Assembly: GCA_012515725.1 (NCBI GenBank)
Contig: JAAYXU010000060.1
Span: 1-9,104, forward strand
Length of the DNA stretch: 9,104 nt
Reading direction: 5' to 3'
Source: Clostridiales bacterium
GTDB lineage: Bacteria; Bacillota; Clostridia; Christensenellales; UMGS416
The notes under the pieces are model-generated. The model did not search any database and was not told where the DNA came from. It worked only from the letters and a program-made list of their open reading frames with translations. The position numbers were made by a program, and so were the translations under genes. Of this stretch, positions 1-6,103 are shown piece after piece. How positions within the stretch are numbered: position 1 is the first letter of the stretch; each line of letters opens with the position of its first letter.

Positions 1-49
1 CGAAGCCGTGCCCAAAATTTCATTTGCAGCGGCATTTGGTAGCGTCTTT

Positions 50-77
50 TTGTGATTCACGCCGCCATTTCTATACT
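50..77 (+). promoter_or_regulatory. Possible plus-strand promoter firing into the 85-125 stem-loop
   Basis: TTGTGA at 50-55 and TATACT at 72-77 are separated by 16 bp, a plausible but not ideal sigma-A-type match. A start about 7 bp after the -10 would fall at about 84-85, exactly where the stem-loop begins. The transcript would run antisense to the 3' end of the small membrane-protein gene. No plus-strand coding region follows convincingly. This is inference from motif matches in an AT-richer stretch, so chance is a real alternative. Confidence 0.25.
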
Positions 78-84
78 AAAATGA

Positions 85-125
85 GCGTGTCGCTCTACGT
101 TTTCTGAAAACGTTTTGCGACACGC
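85..125 (-). terminator. Long two-part stem-loop, probable terminator of the small membrane-protein gene
   Basis: Seen directly: a 9-bp perfect outer stem (GCGTGTCGC at 85-93 pairs with 117-125), a 3x3 internal loop, and a 7-bp perfect inner stem (ACGTTTT at 97-103 pairs with 107-113) closed by a 3-nt loop. On the minus strand it lies 22 bp after the stop of the 84-residue protein gene and is followed by TCATTTTAG, a short and imperfect U-tract. The likely role is a rho-independent terminator for the minus-strand unit. The weak U-tract leaves open a 3'-end stabiliser or, if read on the plus strand, the 5' end of a structured RNA. Confidence 0.6.
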
Positions 126-147
126 CCCGGTTTTCACTTGCATATAG

Positions 148-402
148 TCAGCGTTGATGCTGATAGGTCATATTCCTTCGAACCAAAGCGTAAATCGCCG
201 CTCCAACGCCTGCGCCAAATGCACTAAGCAGTGCCCAGAAAGGAGCGTTTATGCGGCATTGTCCCCAGAACATCTGAGTTGGAGTAGTACCCGGTACCCA
301 ACTGCTTATGGTCGGAACGTTAGTGAGGAACACGGCACACAGCGCGAAGAAAACAACGAACAGAGCAGCGAAAACTACTAAAGATGACAGTCTACGAATC
401 AT
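148..402 (-). CDS. Small two-helix membrane protein, unknown function (84 aa)
   Basis: I do not recognise this protein. The start is set at 402 because AAGGAG (415-410) sits 7 nt upstream of that ATG; a longer reading from 444 adds 14 Arg-rich residues and has no ribosome binding site. The chain begins MIRRLSS, followed by a hydrophobic helix at about residues 7-27, a 26-residue polar loop with one Cys (C49), a second helix at about 54-74, and a short basic tail with RR at 75-76. By the positive-inside rule both ends should be cytoplasmic with the loop outside. It lies downstream of the DegV-family gene on the same strand (59 bp gap) and is followed by the 85-125 stem-loop, so it may be the last gene of that unit. 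Base composition is lower in GC than the neighbouring genes, which hints at a different origin. A signal-anchor or small toxin-like role cannot be told apart from sequence alone. Confidence 0.65.
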   Translation of the reverse strand: MIRRLSSLVVFAALFVVFFALCAVFLTNVPTISSWVPGTTPTQMFWGQCRINAPFWALLSAFGAGVGAAIYALVRRNMTYQHQR

Positions 403-451
403 GAGAATACTCCTTAACCTGGAGTTCCTTGACCTTCTCCCCAAATGTCAT
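392..451 (-). other. Overlapping 19-codon ORF resembling the start of an XRE regulator
   Basis: On the minus strand an ATG at 451-449 opens a 19-residue frame that starts MTFGEKVKEL and stops at TAG (394-392), inside the beginning of the 84-residue membrane-protein gene and in another frame. The first ten residues look like the first helix of many XRE-family helix-turn-helix regulators, but the similarity ends there. No ribosome binding site is visible upstream of its ATG. It could be a decayed regulator remnant, a leader peptide coupled to the downstream start, or chance. I list it as a candidate only. Confidence 0.25.
410..415 (-). promoter_or_regulatory. Ribosome binding site deciding the 84-aa start
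   Basis: AAGGAG on the minus strand, 7 nt before the ATG at 402-400. It rules in the shorter start over the one at 444. Confidence 0.75.
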
Positions 452-461
452 TTTCGCGCGA

Positions 462-1322
462 TCACTCGTCGGCTTCGTAGGCGACGACGCCAAGGAGGCC
501 CGGGCCCGTATGCGCGCCCAGAACGGGGCTGACCTGCGATATCGTGGACTCGCGGACCGTGAGCACCTTCTTGAGTGTACTGAGAAGTCCCTCCGCTTCG
601 TCCTTTGCCTGACCGTGTACGATGGCGAGATTTATGGGCCGCGCGCTGTAACGCGCCCTGAGGCGCTCTATCATCGCGTCAATCGATTTCTTCTCGCCCC
701 GCGCCTTGGCGACCGTATGGTATACGCCTTCGTCCGACACGCCGATGACAGGCCGGATCCCCAGCAACGTGCCCACGGTACCTTCCACCAGACCGATCCG
801 TCCTCCCTTTCTCAGGTACTCGAGCGTCTTTATGACAAACATCGCGGTCATGCTCGAGCGGATCGCGCCGATCCTTTTTACAGCCTCAGCCACGCTTCCA
901 CTACGTGCGGCCTCGCGCGCCGCTTCCAAGGCCATAAATCCAAGCCCCATAGACAGCGTCGCTGAGTCGATGACCTCGATGCGCAGGCCCGTGTACTCCA
1001 TCGCCAGCAGACGTATGAGATTGAAGCTGCCCGAAAGACCGGCCGATATCGACAGGTATATGATATCGGTATACCCTTCGGCGACGATTTTGTCCAGTAT
1101 ATCGGTAACGTCCTGTGGAAGCGGCAGGCTGGACTTGGGTACCTCTTTGTCCAGCAGCGCGTAGACCTTCTCGGGCGTGATCTCCATACGATCCCGGTAC
1201 TCCCGGGTGCTGTATACGATGCGAAGCGGAACCATGAATATATGGTACCTGGCGAGCAACTCGTCGGAAAGATCGCAGGCCGAGTCGGTGACGATCGCGA
1301 TTTTACAGTTATTATTATCCAT
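462..1322 (-). CDS. DegV family protein (fatty-acid binding)
   Basis: A 286-residue protein, the usual length for the DegV family. Family members are two-domain cytosolic proteins that bind a long-chain fatty acid; in several Gram-positives they hand it to fatty-acid kinase (FakB role). Seen in the chain: the N-terminal signature TDSACDL (12-18), the segment PKSSLPLPQD (62-71) where relatives carry a conserved Ser/Thr-Ser, ISAGLSGSFN (92-101) with the second lipid-contact serines, TLEYLRKGGRIG (166-177), and the C-terminal GAHTGPGLLGV (269-279). No signal peptide or membrane helix is present. The ATG at 1322 has GGAGG 5 nt upstream, and a near-consensus promoter lies at 1365-1393. Many genomes carry several DegV paralogues with different lipid preference, so the specific ligand and the FakB assignment are inference. 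No fakA-like kinase is in view. Confidence 0.95.
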   Translation of the reverse strand: MDNNNCKIAIVTDSACDLSDELLARYHIFMVPLRIVYSTREYRDRMEITPEKVYALLDKEVPKSSLPLPQDVTDILDKIVAEGYTDIIYLSISAGLSGSFNLIRLLAMEYTGLRIEVIDSATLSMGLGFMALEAAREAARSGSVAEAVKRIGAIRSSMTAMFVIKTLEYLRKGGRIGLVEGTVGTLLGIRPVIGVSDEGVYHTVAKARGEKKSIDAMIERLRARYSARPINLAIVHGQAKDEAEGLLSTLKKVLTVRESTISQVSPVLGAHTGPGLLGVVAYEADE

Positions 1323-1330
1323 ACATACCT

Positions 1331-1343
1331 CCGTCTTAGACGG
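1331..1343 (-). promoter_or_regulatory. Small hairpin at the DegV ribosome binding site
   Basis: On the minus strand CCGTC-TAA-GACGG forms a perfect 5-bp stem with a 3-nt loop in the roughly 36-nt leader. The last two stem bases are the first two of the GGAGG ribosome binding site (1332-1328). It could modulate initiation, but the stem is short and leaves three of the five binding-site bases free. Confidence 0.35.
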
Positions 1344-1364
1344 TTATCAAAACCATGTAACATA

Positions 1365-1393
1365 ATTATATCACTCGTATGACGCTGAATCAA
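1365..1393 (-). promoter_or_regulatory. Sigma-A-type promoter of the DegV-family gene
   Basis: Minus strand: TTGATT (1393-1388), a 17-bp spacer, then TATAAT (1370-1365), a perfect -10. The predicted start near 1358 gives a leader of about 36 nt that contains the GGAGG ribosome binding site. Confidence 0.8.
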
Positions 1394-1434
1394 TTACAGC
1401 ATTGTGAACATTTTGTGTCCGTATTCCTTGTAAT
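1393..1434. promoter_or_regulatory. Inverted repeat between divergent promoters, candidate operator
   Basis: ATTACA at 1393-1398 and its exact reverse complement TGTAAT at 1429-1434 lie 30 bp apart. The left arm abuts the -35 box of the DegV promoter (sharing base 1393); the right arm covers five of the six bases of the -35 box of the DUF1836-uxaE promoter. The arms extend as related 9-mers, (C/T)TGTAAT(T/C)G on each strand. The placement suits a regulator controlling both directions, with the adjacent DUF1836 protein an obvious candidate, but six-base arms may arise by chance. Confidence 0.35.
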
Positions 1435-1456
1435 CGCGAACCGGCTGTACTATAAT
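1428..1456 (+). promoter_or_regulatory. Sigma-A-type promoter of the DUF1836-uxaE operon
   Basis: TTGTAA (1428-1433), a 17-bp spacer and a perfect TATAAT (1451-1456). Transcription should begin near 1463, giving a very short leader with AGGAGGG at 1471-1477. That start excludes the upstream in-frame ATG at 1462 as the real initiation codon. Confidence 0.85.
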
Positions 1457-1470
1457 GGCTAATGATTAAG

Positions 1471-1477
1471 AGGAGGG
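1471..1477 (+). promoter_or_regulatory. Ribosome binding site deciding the DUF1836 start
   Basis: AGGAGGG, 5 nt before the ATG at 1483. Together with the promoter position it favours the 199-residue reading over the 206-residue one. Confidence 0.8.
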
Positions 1478-1482
1478 ACAGG

Positions 1483-2082
1483 ATGGATTACCGGGAAGCG
1501 ATACGCGAAACCGCCGCTAAGCTGAGCGCGCTCTCGCTCATCGATCTGCAGGATATTCCCCGCATCGAGCTGTATATGGAGCAAGTGACCACCTTTTTCG
1601 AGGAGGAAATGGGGGACGTGCGCCGCCACAGCGAGGAAAAAATACTCACGAAGACCATGATCAACAATTACACAAAGAGCGGTATACTGGACGCGCCCAA
1701 CAGAAAGAAATACAACCGCGACCACATCATCGCGCTTGTGTACATATTCCTTCTAAAGCCAGTGCTGGCCATACAGGATATACGGCAGATATTCGATATG
1801 CAGCCCGACGGACACGCGTCCGAGGAACAGGCGGCGCTCTACACGGTGTTTATCCGGATGCTGGACGATTACCTGGAAAAGAGCGCAGGCCGGATCGAGG
1901 CGCTGCTGACGACCGCCGACCGGATGCTCGCGGAGGCGGGTCTGGACGATCCGCGCTACAGCGTAATGCTGCTCTGCTTGCTCCTGTCGGTCGAGGCTAC
2001 GGCCGGAAAGCTGACGGTCGGGCGGCTTCTGGACCGCTTCAAGGACTGGGACTGGGACCATACAAAAAAGGAGAGCAGATAA
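1483..2082 (+). CDS. DUF1836 domain-containing helix-turn-helix protein, probable regulator
   Basis: A 199-residue soluble protein. Residues 54-104 (KILTKTMINNYTKSGIL, the KKYNRDHI step, then LLKPVLAIQDIRQIF) match the arrangement of the DUF1836 family, common in Bacillota: a winged helix-turn-helix with a MerR-like order of turn, K-Y-x-R-x-H/Q and a following helix. The N-terminal 50 residues and the C-terminal part (about 115-190) are helical and may mediate dimerisation or ligand sensing; no enzymatic motif is visible. The start at 1483 is supported by the promoter and AGGAGGG. Its stop TAA (2080-2082) touches the ATG of the epimerase gene, so the two form one operon and are probably translationally coupled. 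A role as local regulator of the operon and of the divergent DegV gene is inference; DNA targets of this family are largely unknown. Confidence 0.85.
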   Translation: MDYREAIRETAAKLSALSLIDLQDIPRIELYMEQVTTFFEEEMGDVRRHSEEKILTKTMINNYTKSGILDAPNRKKYNRDHIIALVYIFLLKPVLAIQDIRQIFDMQPDGHASEEQAALYTVFIRMLDDYLEKSAGRIEALLTTADRMLAEAGLDDPRYSVMLLCLLLSVEATAGKLTVGRLLDRFKDWDWDHTKKESR

Positions 2083-3558
2083 ATGGACTACCGTGATTAT
2101 CTGAGAGCGGGCGGAGACGCCGCGCCCCAAGCGTACGGCGTGTACCCCAAATCGATCCGCGCGGCGGGCAACGCGAAGGTGTTCATGGCCCGGGAGGCGG
2201 CCCGCGACGTCCTGGTGGCCACAGGTGACGGTGCTGGACTGCGGGGTGAGACATTCGAGGGCCCATCAGGTTCCTATATCGTCGCACCGCTCAGCCACGA
2301 GAACGCGTGCGCGCTGCGGCGGTTATTCCCGTTCACCGCGCCAACCCGCGTGCTGGGCAGGGATCGCTCGTTCGGTGTCGGCGACAGGCTGGGCATCGCC
2401 GCCATGGGCCATATAAGGGTTTTCGAGCGGTACGACGCGTACCCGGTGCTTGCCCAGCAGTCGATCCGCGAGCTAGACCTGACCTGCCGCACCTACGAGG
2501 ACGTGCTGGACTGCGTGACCTTCATAGTCTACCGGGAGGGCTATGAAAAGGGATACGGCGCGGACGGCGACCATCTTAAAAAAGCCGCCGACGTCGAGTA
2601 CGCTCTGCGCCTTGGATATACTATGATCACGCTGGACTGCTCCGAGCACATCAGGGCCGACGTGGACGCGCTCTCCGACGACGAGGTGCGCGAGCGGTAC
2701 GCACCCGACAGACAGCTGGAGGAGCGGTATCTGGGCAAGCAATTCAATATCGGAGAGGGTGTCCGGCTCACGTTCACGCCCGAAGCACTCCGGCGCGCCG
2801 CGCTCCTTTATGGCGACGCGATTGACTTTGCCGCCGGGATATATGACACGTATTTCGCGCGCGGGAAGGCCGATGCGGATTTTGAGATGTCGATCGACGA
2901 AACCGCGACGCCTACCACACCGTTGCAGCACTTTTTTGTGGCCAACGAGCTAATACGCCGCGGCGTTACGCCCGCGACGATCGCGCCCAGATTCTGCGGA
3001 GAGTTCCAAAAGGGCATCGACTACATCGGCGACATCGCGCGCTTTACGCAGGAAATAGAGGTGCACTGCGCGATCGCGCGGCATTTCGGCTACAAGATCA
3101 GCGTGCACTCGGGCTCGGATAAGTTCTCCGTATTTCCGGTGGTCGGAGAAAAAACGCGCGGCCGGTTTCATGTGAAGACAGCCGGAACAAACTGGCTGGA
3201 GGCTATGCGCGTCGTGGCGCAAATAGACCCCGGTCTGTACCGCGAAGTGCACCGCTTCGCGCTGGGCGCGTTTCCCGAAGCGACGCGGTATTACCATGTG
3301 ACTACGGACATTGCGAAAATACCCGATATAGACGCGCTGCGCGACGAAGAGCTTCCCTATCTCTTTTTGGATAATAACGCCCGGCAGCTCATACACATTA
3401 CGTACGGGCTCATACTGGGCGCGCGCGACGAGCAGGGCGCGTTTCTGTTCAGGGATAGGCTGTACGCGCTGTGGAGAGACAATGAGCAGGCCTACGCGGA
3501 CGCTCTTGCGCTCCATATAGGCAGGCACCTTGATGAGCTGGGCGTAAGGAAAATATAG
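2083..3558 (+). CDS. uxaE: Tagaturonate epimerase family protein (UxaE)
   Basis: 491 residues, near the usual length of the UxaE family, which interconverts D-tagaturonate and D-fructuronate and so links galacturonate and glucuronate breakdown; first assigned in Thermotoga. Family blocks seen in order: FGVGDRLGIAAMGHI (97-111), SIRELDLTCRTYEDV (127-141), GADGDHLK (159-166), SIDETATPTTPLQHFF (270-285), ISVHSGSDKFSVFP (339-352) and KTAGTNWLEAMRVVA (365-379). The conserved D/H/K/E residues in these blocks presumably bind metal and substrate. There is no signal peptide, so it acts in the cytosol. AAGGAG (2068-2073) lies 9 nt before the ATG, inside the end of the DUF1836 gene, and the ATG directly follows that gene's stop. 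No other uronate gene (uxaC, uxaB, uxuA, kdgK, kdgA types) is in the window, so the exact substrate rests on family membership. It converges on yacL with only 13 bp between the stops. Confidence 0.88.
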   Translation: MDYRDYLRAGGDAAPQAYGVYPKSIRAAGNAKVFMAREAARDVLVATGDGAGLRGETFEGPSGSYIVAPLSHENACALRRLFPFTAPTRVLGRDRSFGVGDRLGIAAMGHIRVFERYDAYPVLAQQSIRELDLTCRTYEDVLDCVTFIVYREGYEKGYGADGDHLKKAADVEYALRLGYTMITLDCSEHIRADVDALSDDEVRERYAPDRQLEERYLGKQFNIGEGVRLTFTPEALRRAALLYGDAIDFAAGIYDTYFARGKADADFEMSIDETATPTTPLQHFFVANELIRRGVTPATIAPRFCGEFQKGIDYIGDIARFTQEIEVHCAIARHFGYKISVHSGSDKFSVFPVVGEKTRGRFHVKTAGTNWLEAMRVVAQIDPGLYREVHRFALGAFPEATRYYHVTTDIAKIPDIDALRDEELPYLFLDNNARQLIHITYGLILGARDEQGAFLFRDRLYALWRDNEQAYADALALHIGRHLDELGVRKI

Positions 3559-3571
3559 CGGCTCCGCCGGG
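3559..3571. other. Convergent gene junction without a clear terminator
   Basis: Only 13 bp separate the stop codons of uxaE (plus) and yacL (minus). CGGC-TCC-GCCG gives just a 4-bp stem (3559-3569 with the intervening loop) and no T-tract follows on either strand. Transcripts from the two operons may therefore overlap at their 3' ends, or termination may be Rho-dependent. Confidence 0.4.
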
Positions 3572-4705
3572 TCAGTCGTCCCGCAGGCGTCCGAACACCA
3601 TGCGCCCCGCCGCTGTCTGCAGCGAGCTTGTGACCACAACGTCCACGGTCGCGCCCTGCAGCCTGCTGCCGTTCTCTACGACAACCATCGTGCCGTCGGG
3701 CAGGAATCCCACACCCTGCCCGGCCTCCTTGCCCTCCTTGACGATCGTGATCGTCATCTCCTCGCCGGGAAGCGCGACGGGCTTGACGGCGTTGGCAAGC
3801 TCGTTGATATTGAGCACCCGGACACCCTGGACGCCCGCCACCTTGTTGAGATTATAGTCATTGGTCACGACTTTTCCGCCTGTTTCCTTGGCCAGCCGCA
3901 GCAGCTTCTGATCGACCTCGGTCAGGTCGTCGTAGTCTGTGTCGGGAACCTCCACCGGCATAGACAGCTCCCTGCGGATCTGGCCCAGCACATCCAGGCC
4001 GCGTCTGCCGCGGTTGCGCTTGAGCATATCGGGCGAATCGGCGATATGGCGAAGCTCAGTCAGCACAAAGCGGGGTACCCATACCGGCCCCTCCAGAAAT
4101 CCGGTCTTCGCGATGTCGAATATGCGGCCATCGATGATGACGCTGGTGTCGAGTATCTTGGGAAGCGGCCCGTCGGCCGCCGCGTCGCTGCGTGCTCTGC
4201 GGCCCGATATCCGGCCCCGTATATCCAGCAGCGCGGCCAGATCCTCGCGCCGGTGGGCGCCCACCGACAGACCGATATAGCCCAGCATCAGGTACAGCAG
4301 TATCGATATCGCGAGCGCCAGCCACGGAACAGGGATCATCTCCGCAAGCCGGCTGAGCAGGAAGGCGATGACAAGGCCGATGACAAGACCCGCAGCGCCC
4401 GCCGCTATATCGGCTAGGGGCATTGCCTGCAACCGACGCTCTATCCGCTCAAGAAGGTTAAGAAGCCGCGGCGTCAGCAGTATAAAAAGAATGCATGTGA
4501 CGATTCCGAGTATCGCATAGCACAAAAGATGCTGCCACCAGGGAAGGTCTGCCATACGCCACAGTCCGGCGCGGTCGAGGAGCGCCGAAATGACCGCGAG
4601 TAACACAGGGCCCACCGTTAGTCCAATGAGCGCCATGGTTACGCGGATCGTCTTTCGAATCGCTTTCCTTTCAGCGGACCGGAGTCGCTTCTCATCATCA
4701 TCCAT
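3572..4705 (-). CDS. yacL: YacL-type membrane protein with PIN and TRAM domains
   Basis: 377 residues from the ATG at 4705, close to the roughly 366 of B. subtilis YacL. Four membrane helices lie at about 22-43, 57-78, 100-119 and 125-147. They are followed by a PIN nuclease-like domain (about 183-305) with the acidic set D186 (in ILDTSVIIDGRIFD), E217 (in VLTELRHIAD), D265 (in VDQKLL) and D283 (in TNDYNLN), and a C-terminal TRAM beta-barrel (about 313-374) expected to bind RNA. The full acidic set suggests a metal-dependent ribonuclease held at the membrane, but no substrate is established for the family. The chosen start has AGAGGTG 6 nt upstream; the in-frame ATG at 4726 has none. It follows radA by 33 bp on the same strand, matching the conserved Bacillota radA-(disA)-yacL order, here without disA. 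Confidence 0.92.
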   Translation of the reverse strand: MDDDEKRLRSAERKAIRKTIRVTMALIGLTVGPVLLAVISALLDRAGLWRMADLPWWQHLLCYAILGIVTCILFILLTPRLLNLLERIERRLQAMPLADIAAGAAGLVIGLVIAFLLSRLAEMIPVPWLALAISILLYLMLGYIGLSVGAHRREDLAALLDIRGRISGRRARSDAAADGPLPKILDTSVIIDGRIFDIAKTGFLEGPVWVPRFVLTELRHIADSPDMLKRNRGRRGLDVLGQIRRELSMPVEVPDTDYDDLTEVDQKLLRLAKETGGKVVTNDYNLNKVAGVQGVRVLNINELANAVKPVALPGEEMTITIVKEGKEAGQGVGFLPDGTMVVVENGSRLQGATVDVVVTSSLQTAAGRMVFGRLRDD

Positions 4706-4711
4706 CACTGT

Positions 4712-4718
4712 CACCTCT
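4712..4718 (-). promoter_or_regulatory. Ribosome binding site deciding the yacL start
   Basis: AGAGGTG on the minus strand, 6 nt before the ATG at 4705, in the 33-bp gap after the radA stop. Confidence 0.75.
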
Positions 4719-4738
4719 AAATTCATGTTCGCCGTAGT

Positions 4739-6103
4739 TTATTCGCGCTGCCGCAACTGCGTAAGCGCCTCGGCGACGGTCGCGACCGGTATGAGCGCGA
4801 GACCCGGCGGAACCGATATGCCCTTTGTATTGCGCCGTGGAAGTATCGCGCGGGTAAATCCCGTACGTTGTGCCTCTGCAAGGCGCAGCTCCGCGTGACG
4901 CACCGGGCGTACTTCGCCGGTAAGCCCGACCTCTCCGAAAACAGCCGTATCCTCGGAAAGGGTTGTCCCGCGAAACGCCGAAGCGGCCGCCATCACGATG
5001 CCAAGATCGGCGGCGGGCTCCACGAGCCGCAGTCCGCCCGCTACGTTCACGTATACGTCCTGATCGCACAGGCGCATGCCCGCGCGCTTTTCCAGCACCG
5101 CCAGCAGCAGCACCATCCGGTTATAGTCTACTCCCGCCGCCTGCCGCCGCGGCATACCGAAGACCGTGGAGCTCACGAGCGCCTGCACCTCAACCAGCAC
5201 AGGCCGGGTTCCTTCAAGGCTTGCAGCAACGACGGTACCGGGCGCTTCGCGGCCCCGGTTCCCCAGCAGCATTTCGGAAGGATTGGCGACCTCCGCCATG
5301 CCTTCCTCACGCATTTCAAAAAGCCCGATCTCGTTGGTCGAGCCGAACCGGTTCTTGACGGCCCGCAGCACGCGGTAGGCGTGGTCGGCGTCCCCCTCGA
5401 AATAAAGCACCGTGTCGACCATGTGCTCGAGTACGCGCGGCCCGGCCAGCGCGCCCGACTTGGTAACATGCCCCACAAGGAATACCGAGCGGTCGCGCGT
5501 CTTGGCCTGCTCCATGAACGCGGCCGCGCAGTCGCGCACCTGGCTTACCGATCCGGGCGCGGGAGACAGCTCGGGATTATATATGGTCTGTATCGAGTCC
5601 ACCACCACGCAGGACGGATTTAGGGTCTCCATCCGTTCGAGGACAAGGCCCAGATCGGTTTCAGGGAGTATATAGAGATGCTCCGAGCGGACCCCCAGCC
5701 GGGCCGCGCGCATCGCAACCTGCCGGGCCGATTCCTCCCCCGACACATAGAGCACCTTGCGTCCGTCGCGTGCCAGCGCGTCTGCGGCCTGCAGGAGCAA
5801 CGTGGACTTGCCTATCCCGGGATCCCCGCCGATGAGTATGAGCGAGCCTGCGACCACGCCCCCTCCCAGTACCCGGTCCAGCTCCCCTATTCCGGTCGAT
5901 GTGCGCGCCGAGTCCTCGGGGGACACGTCCAGCAGCCGAATCGGCGGGCCGCCGCTCCTCTCGCGGACGGCCGCGGGCTTGCGGACGGTCTCCTCGGCCA
6001 TTGAGTTCCACGCGCCGCAGGCCGGACAGCGCCCAACCCATTTGCGGCTCTCAGCGCCGCACTGGCTGCAGCAGAATACGGTCTTTGCGCTATCCTTTGC
6101 CAT
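4739..6103 (-). CDS. radA: DNA repair protein RadA (Sms)
   Basis: 454 residues, the normal RadA length. RadA is a cytosolic RecA-like ATPase and DnaB-type motor that drives branch migration and processes recombination intermediates with RecA. Seen in order: an N-terminal four-cysteine zinc finger (C12, C15, C26, C29, with GRCPACGAW), Walker A GDPGIGKST (93-101), Walker B with VVVDSIQTI (166-174), the RadA hallmark KNRFG (250-254) followed by STNEIGLFEM, and a C-terminal Lon-protease-like domain (about 300-440). All key ATPase residues are present, so it should be active. The start at 6103 gives the typical MAKDSAKTVFCCSQCG; 19 extra in-frame residues upstream would be unusual. It overlaps the end of the propeller gene by 14 bp, with only a weak AAAGAG (6115-6110) as ribosome binding site, so translation is probably coupled to that gene. 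Confidence 0.97.
   Translation of the reverse strand: MAKDSAKTVFCCSQCGAESRKWVGRCPACGAWNSMAEETVRKPAAVRERSGGPPIRLLDVSPEDSARTSTGIGELDRVLGGGVVAGSLILIGGDPGIGKSTLLLQAADALARDGRKVLYVSGEESARQVAMRAARLGVRSEHLYILPETDLGLVLERMETLNPSCVVVDSIQTIYNPELSPAPGSVSQVRDCAAAFMEQAKTRDRSVFLVGHVTKSGALAGPRVLEHMVDTVLYFEGDADHAYRVLRAVKNRFGSTNEIGLFEMREEGMAEVANPSEMLLGNRGREAPGTVVAASLEGTRPVLVEVQALVSSTVFGMPRRQAAGVDYNRMVLLLAVLEKRAGMRLCDQDVYVNVAGGLRLVEPAADLGIVMAAASAFRGTTLSEDTAVFGEVGLTGEVRPVRHAELRLAEAQRTGFTRAILPRRNTKGISVPPGLALIPVATVAEALTQLRQRE

Noticed and set aside
1..84. Possible end of a gene entering from the left edge
   Set aside because: All plus-strand frames close within about 110 bases without recognisable protein, and minus-strand ATGs lack ribosome binding sites; too short to support.
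403..444. N-terminal extension of the small membrane protein to an ATG at 444
   Set aside because: No ribosome binding site before 444, whereas AAGGAG is ideally placed before 402; the extra 14 residues are Arg/Ser-rich and precede a normal signal-anchor start.
429..965. Long open frame on the plus strand opposite the DegV gene
   Set aside because: It mirrors the codon pattern of the DegV gene, has no recognisable domain and no supporting promoter or binding site; it is a GC-rich antisense shadow.
1462..1482. Longer start for the DUF1836 protein at 1462
   Set aside because: The codon lies at or before the predicted transcription start of the TATAAT promoter, and the extra codons cover the AGGAGGG ribosome binding site of the start at 1483.
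1483..2094. Both plus-strand proteins begin with MDYR, suggesting a duplicated start region
   Set aside because: The similarity stops after four residues and the underlying codons differ, so it looks accidental.
2950..3639. 229-codon minus-strand frame opposite uxaE
   Set aside because: The plus-strand frame carries all the UxaE family blocks; the antisense translation shows no domain and runs into yacL.
4868..5623. 251-codon plus-strand frame opposite radA
   Set aside because: radA is unequivocal on the minus strand; the His/Arg-rich antisense translation is typical of shadow frames.
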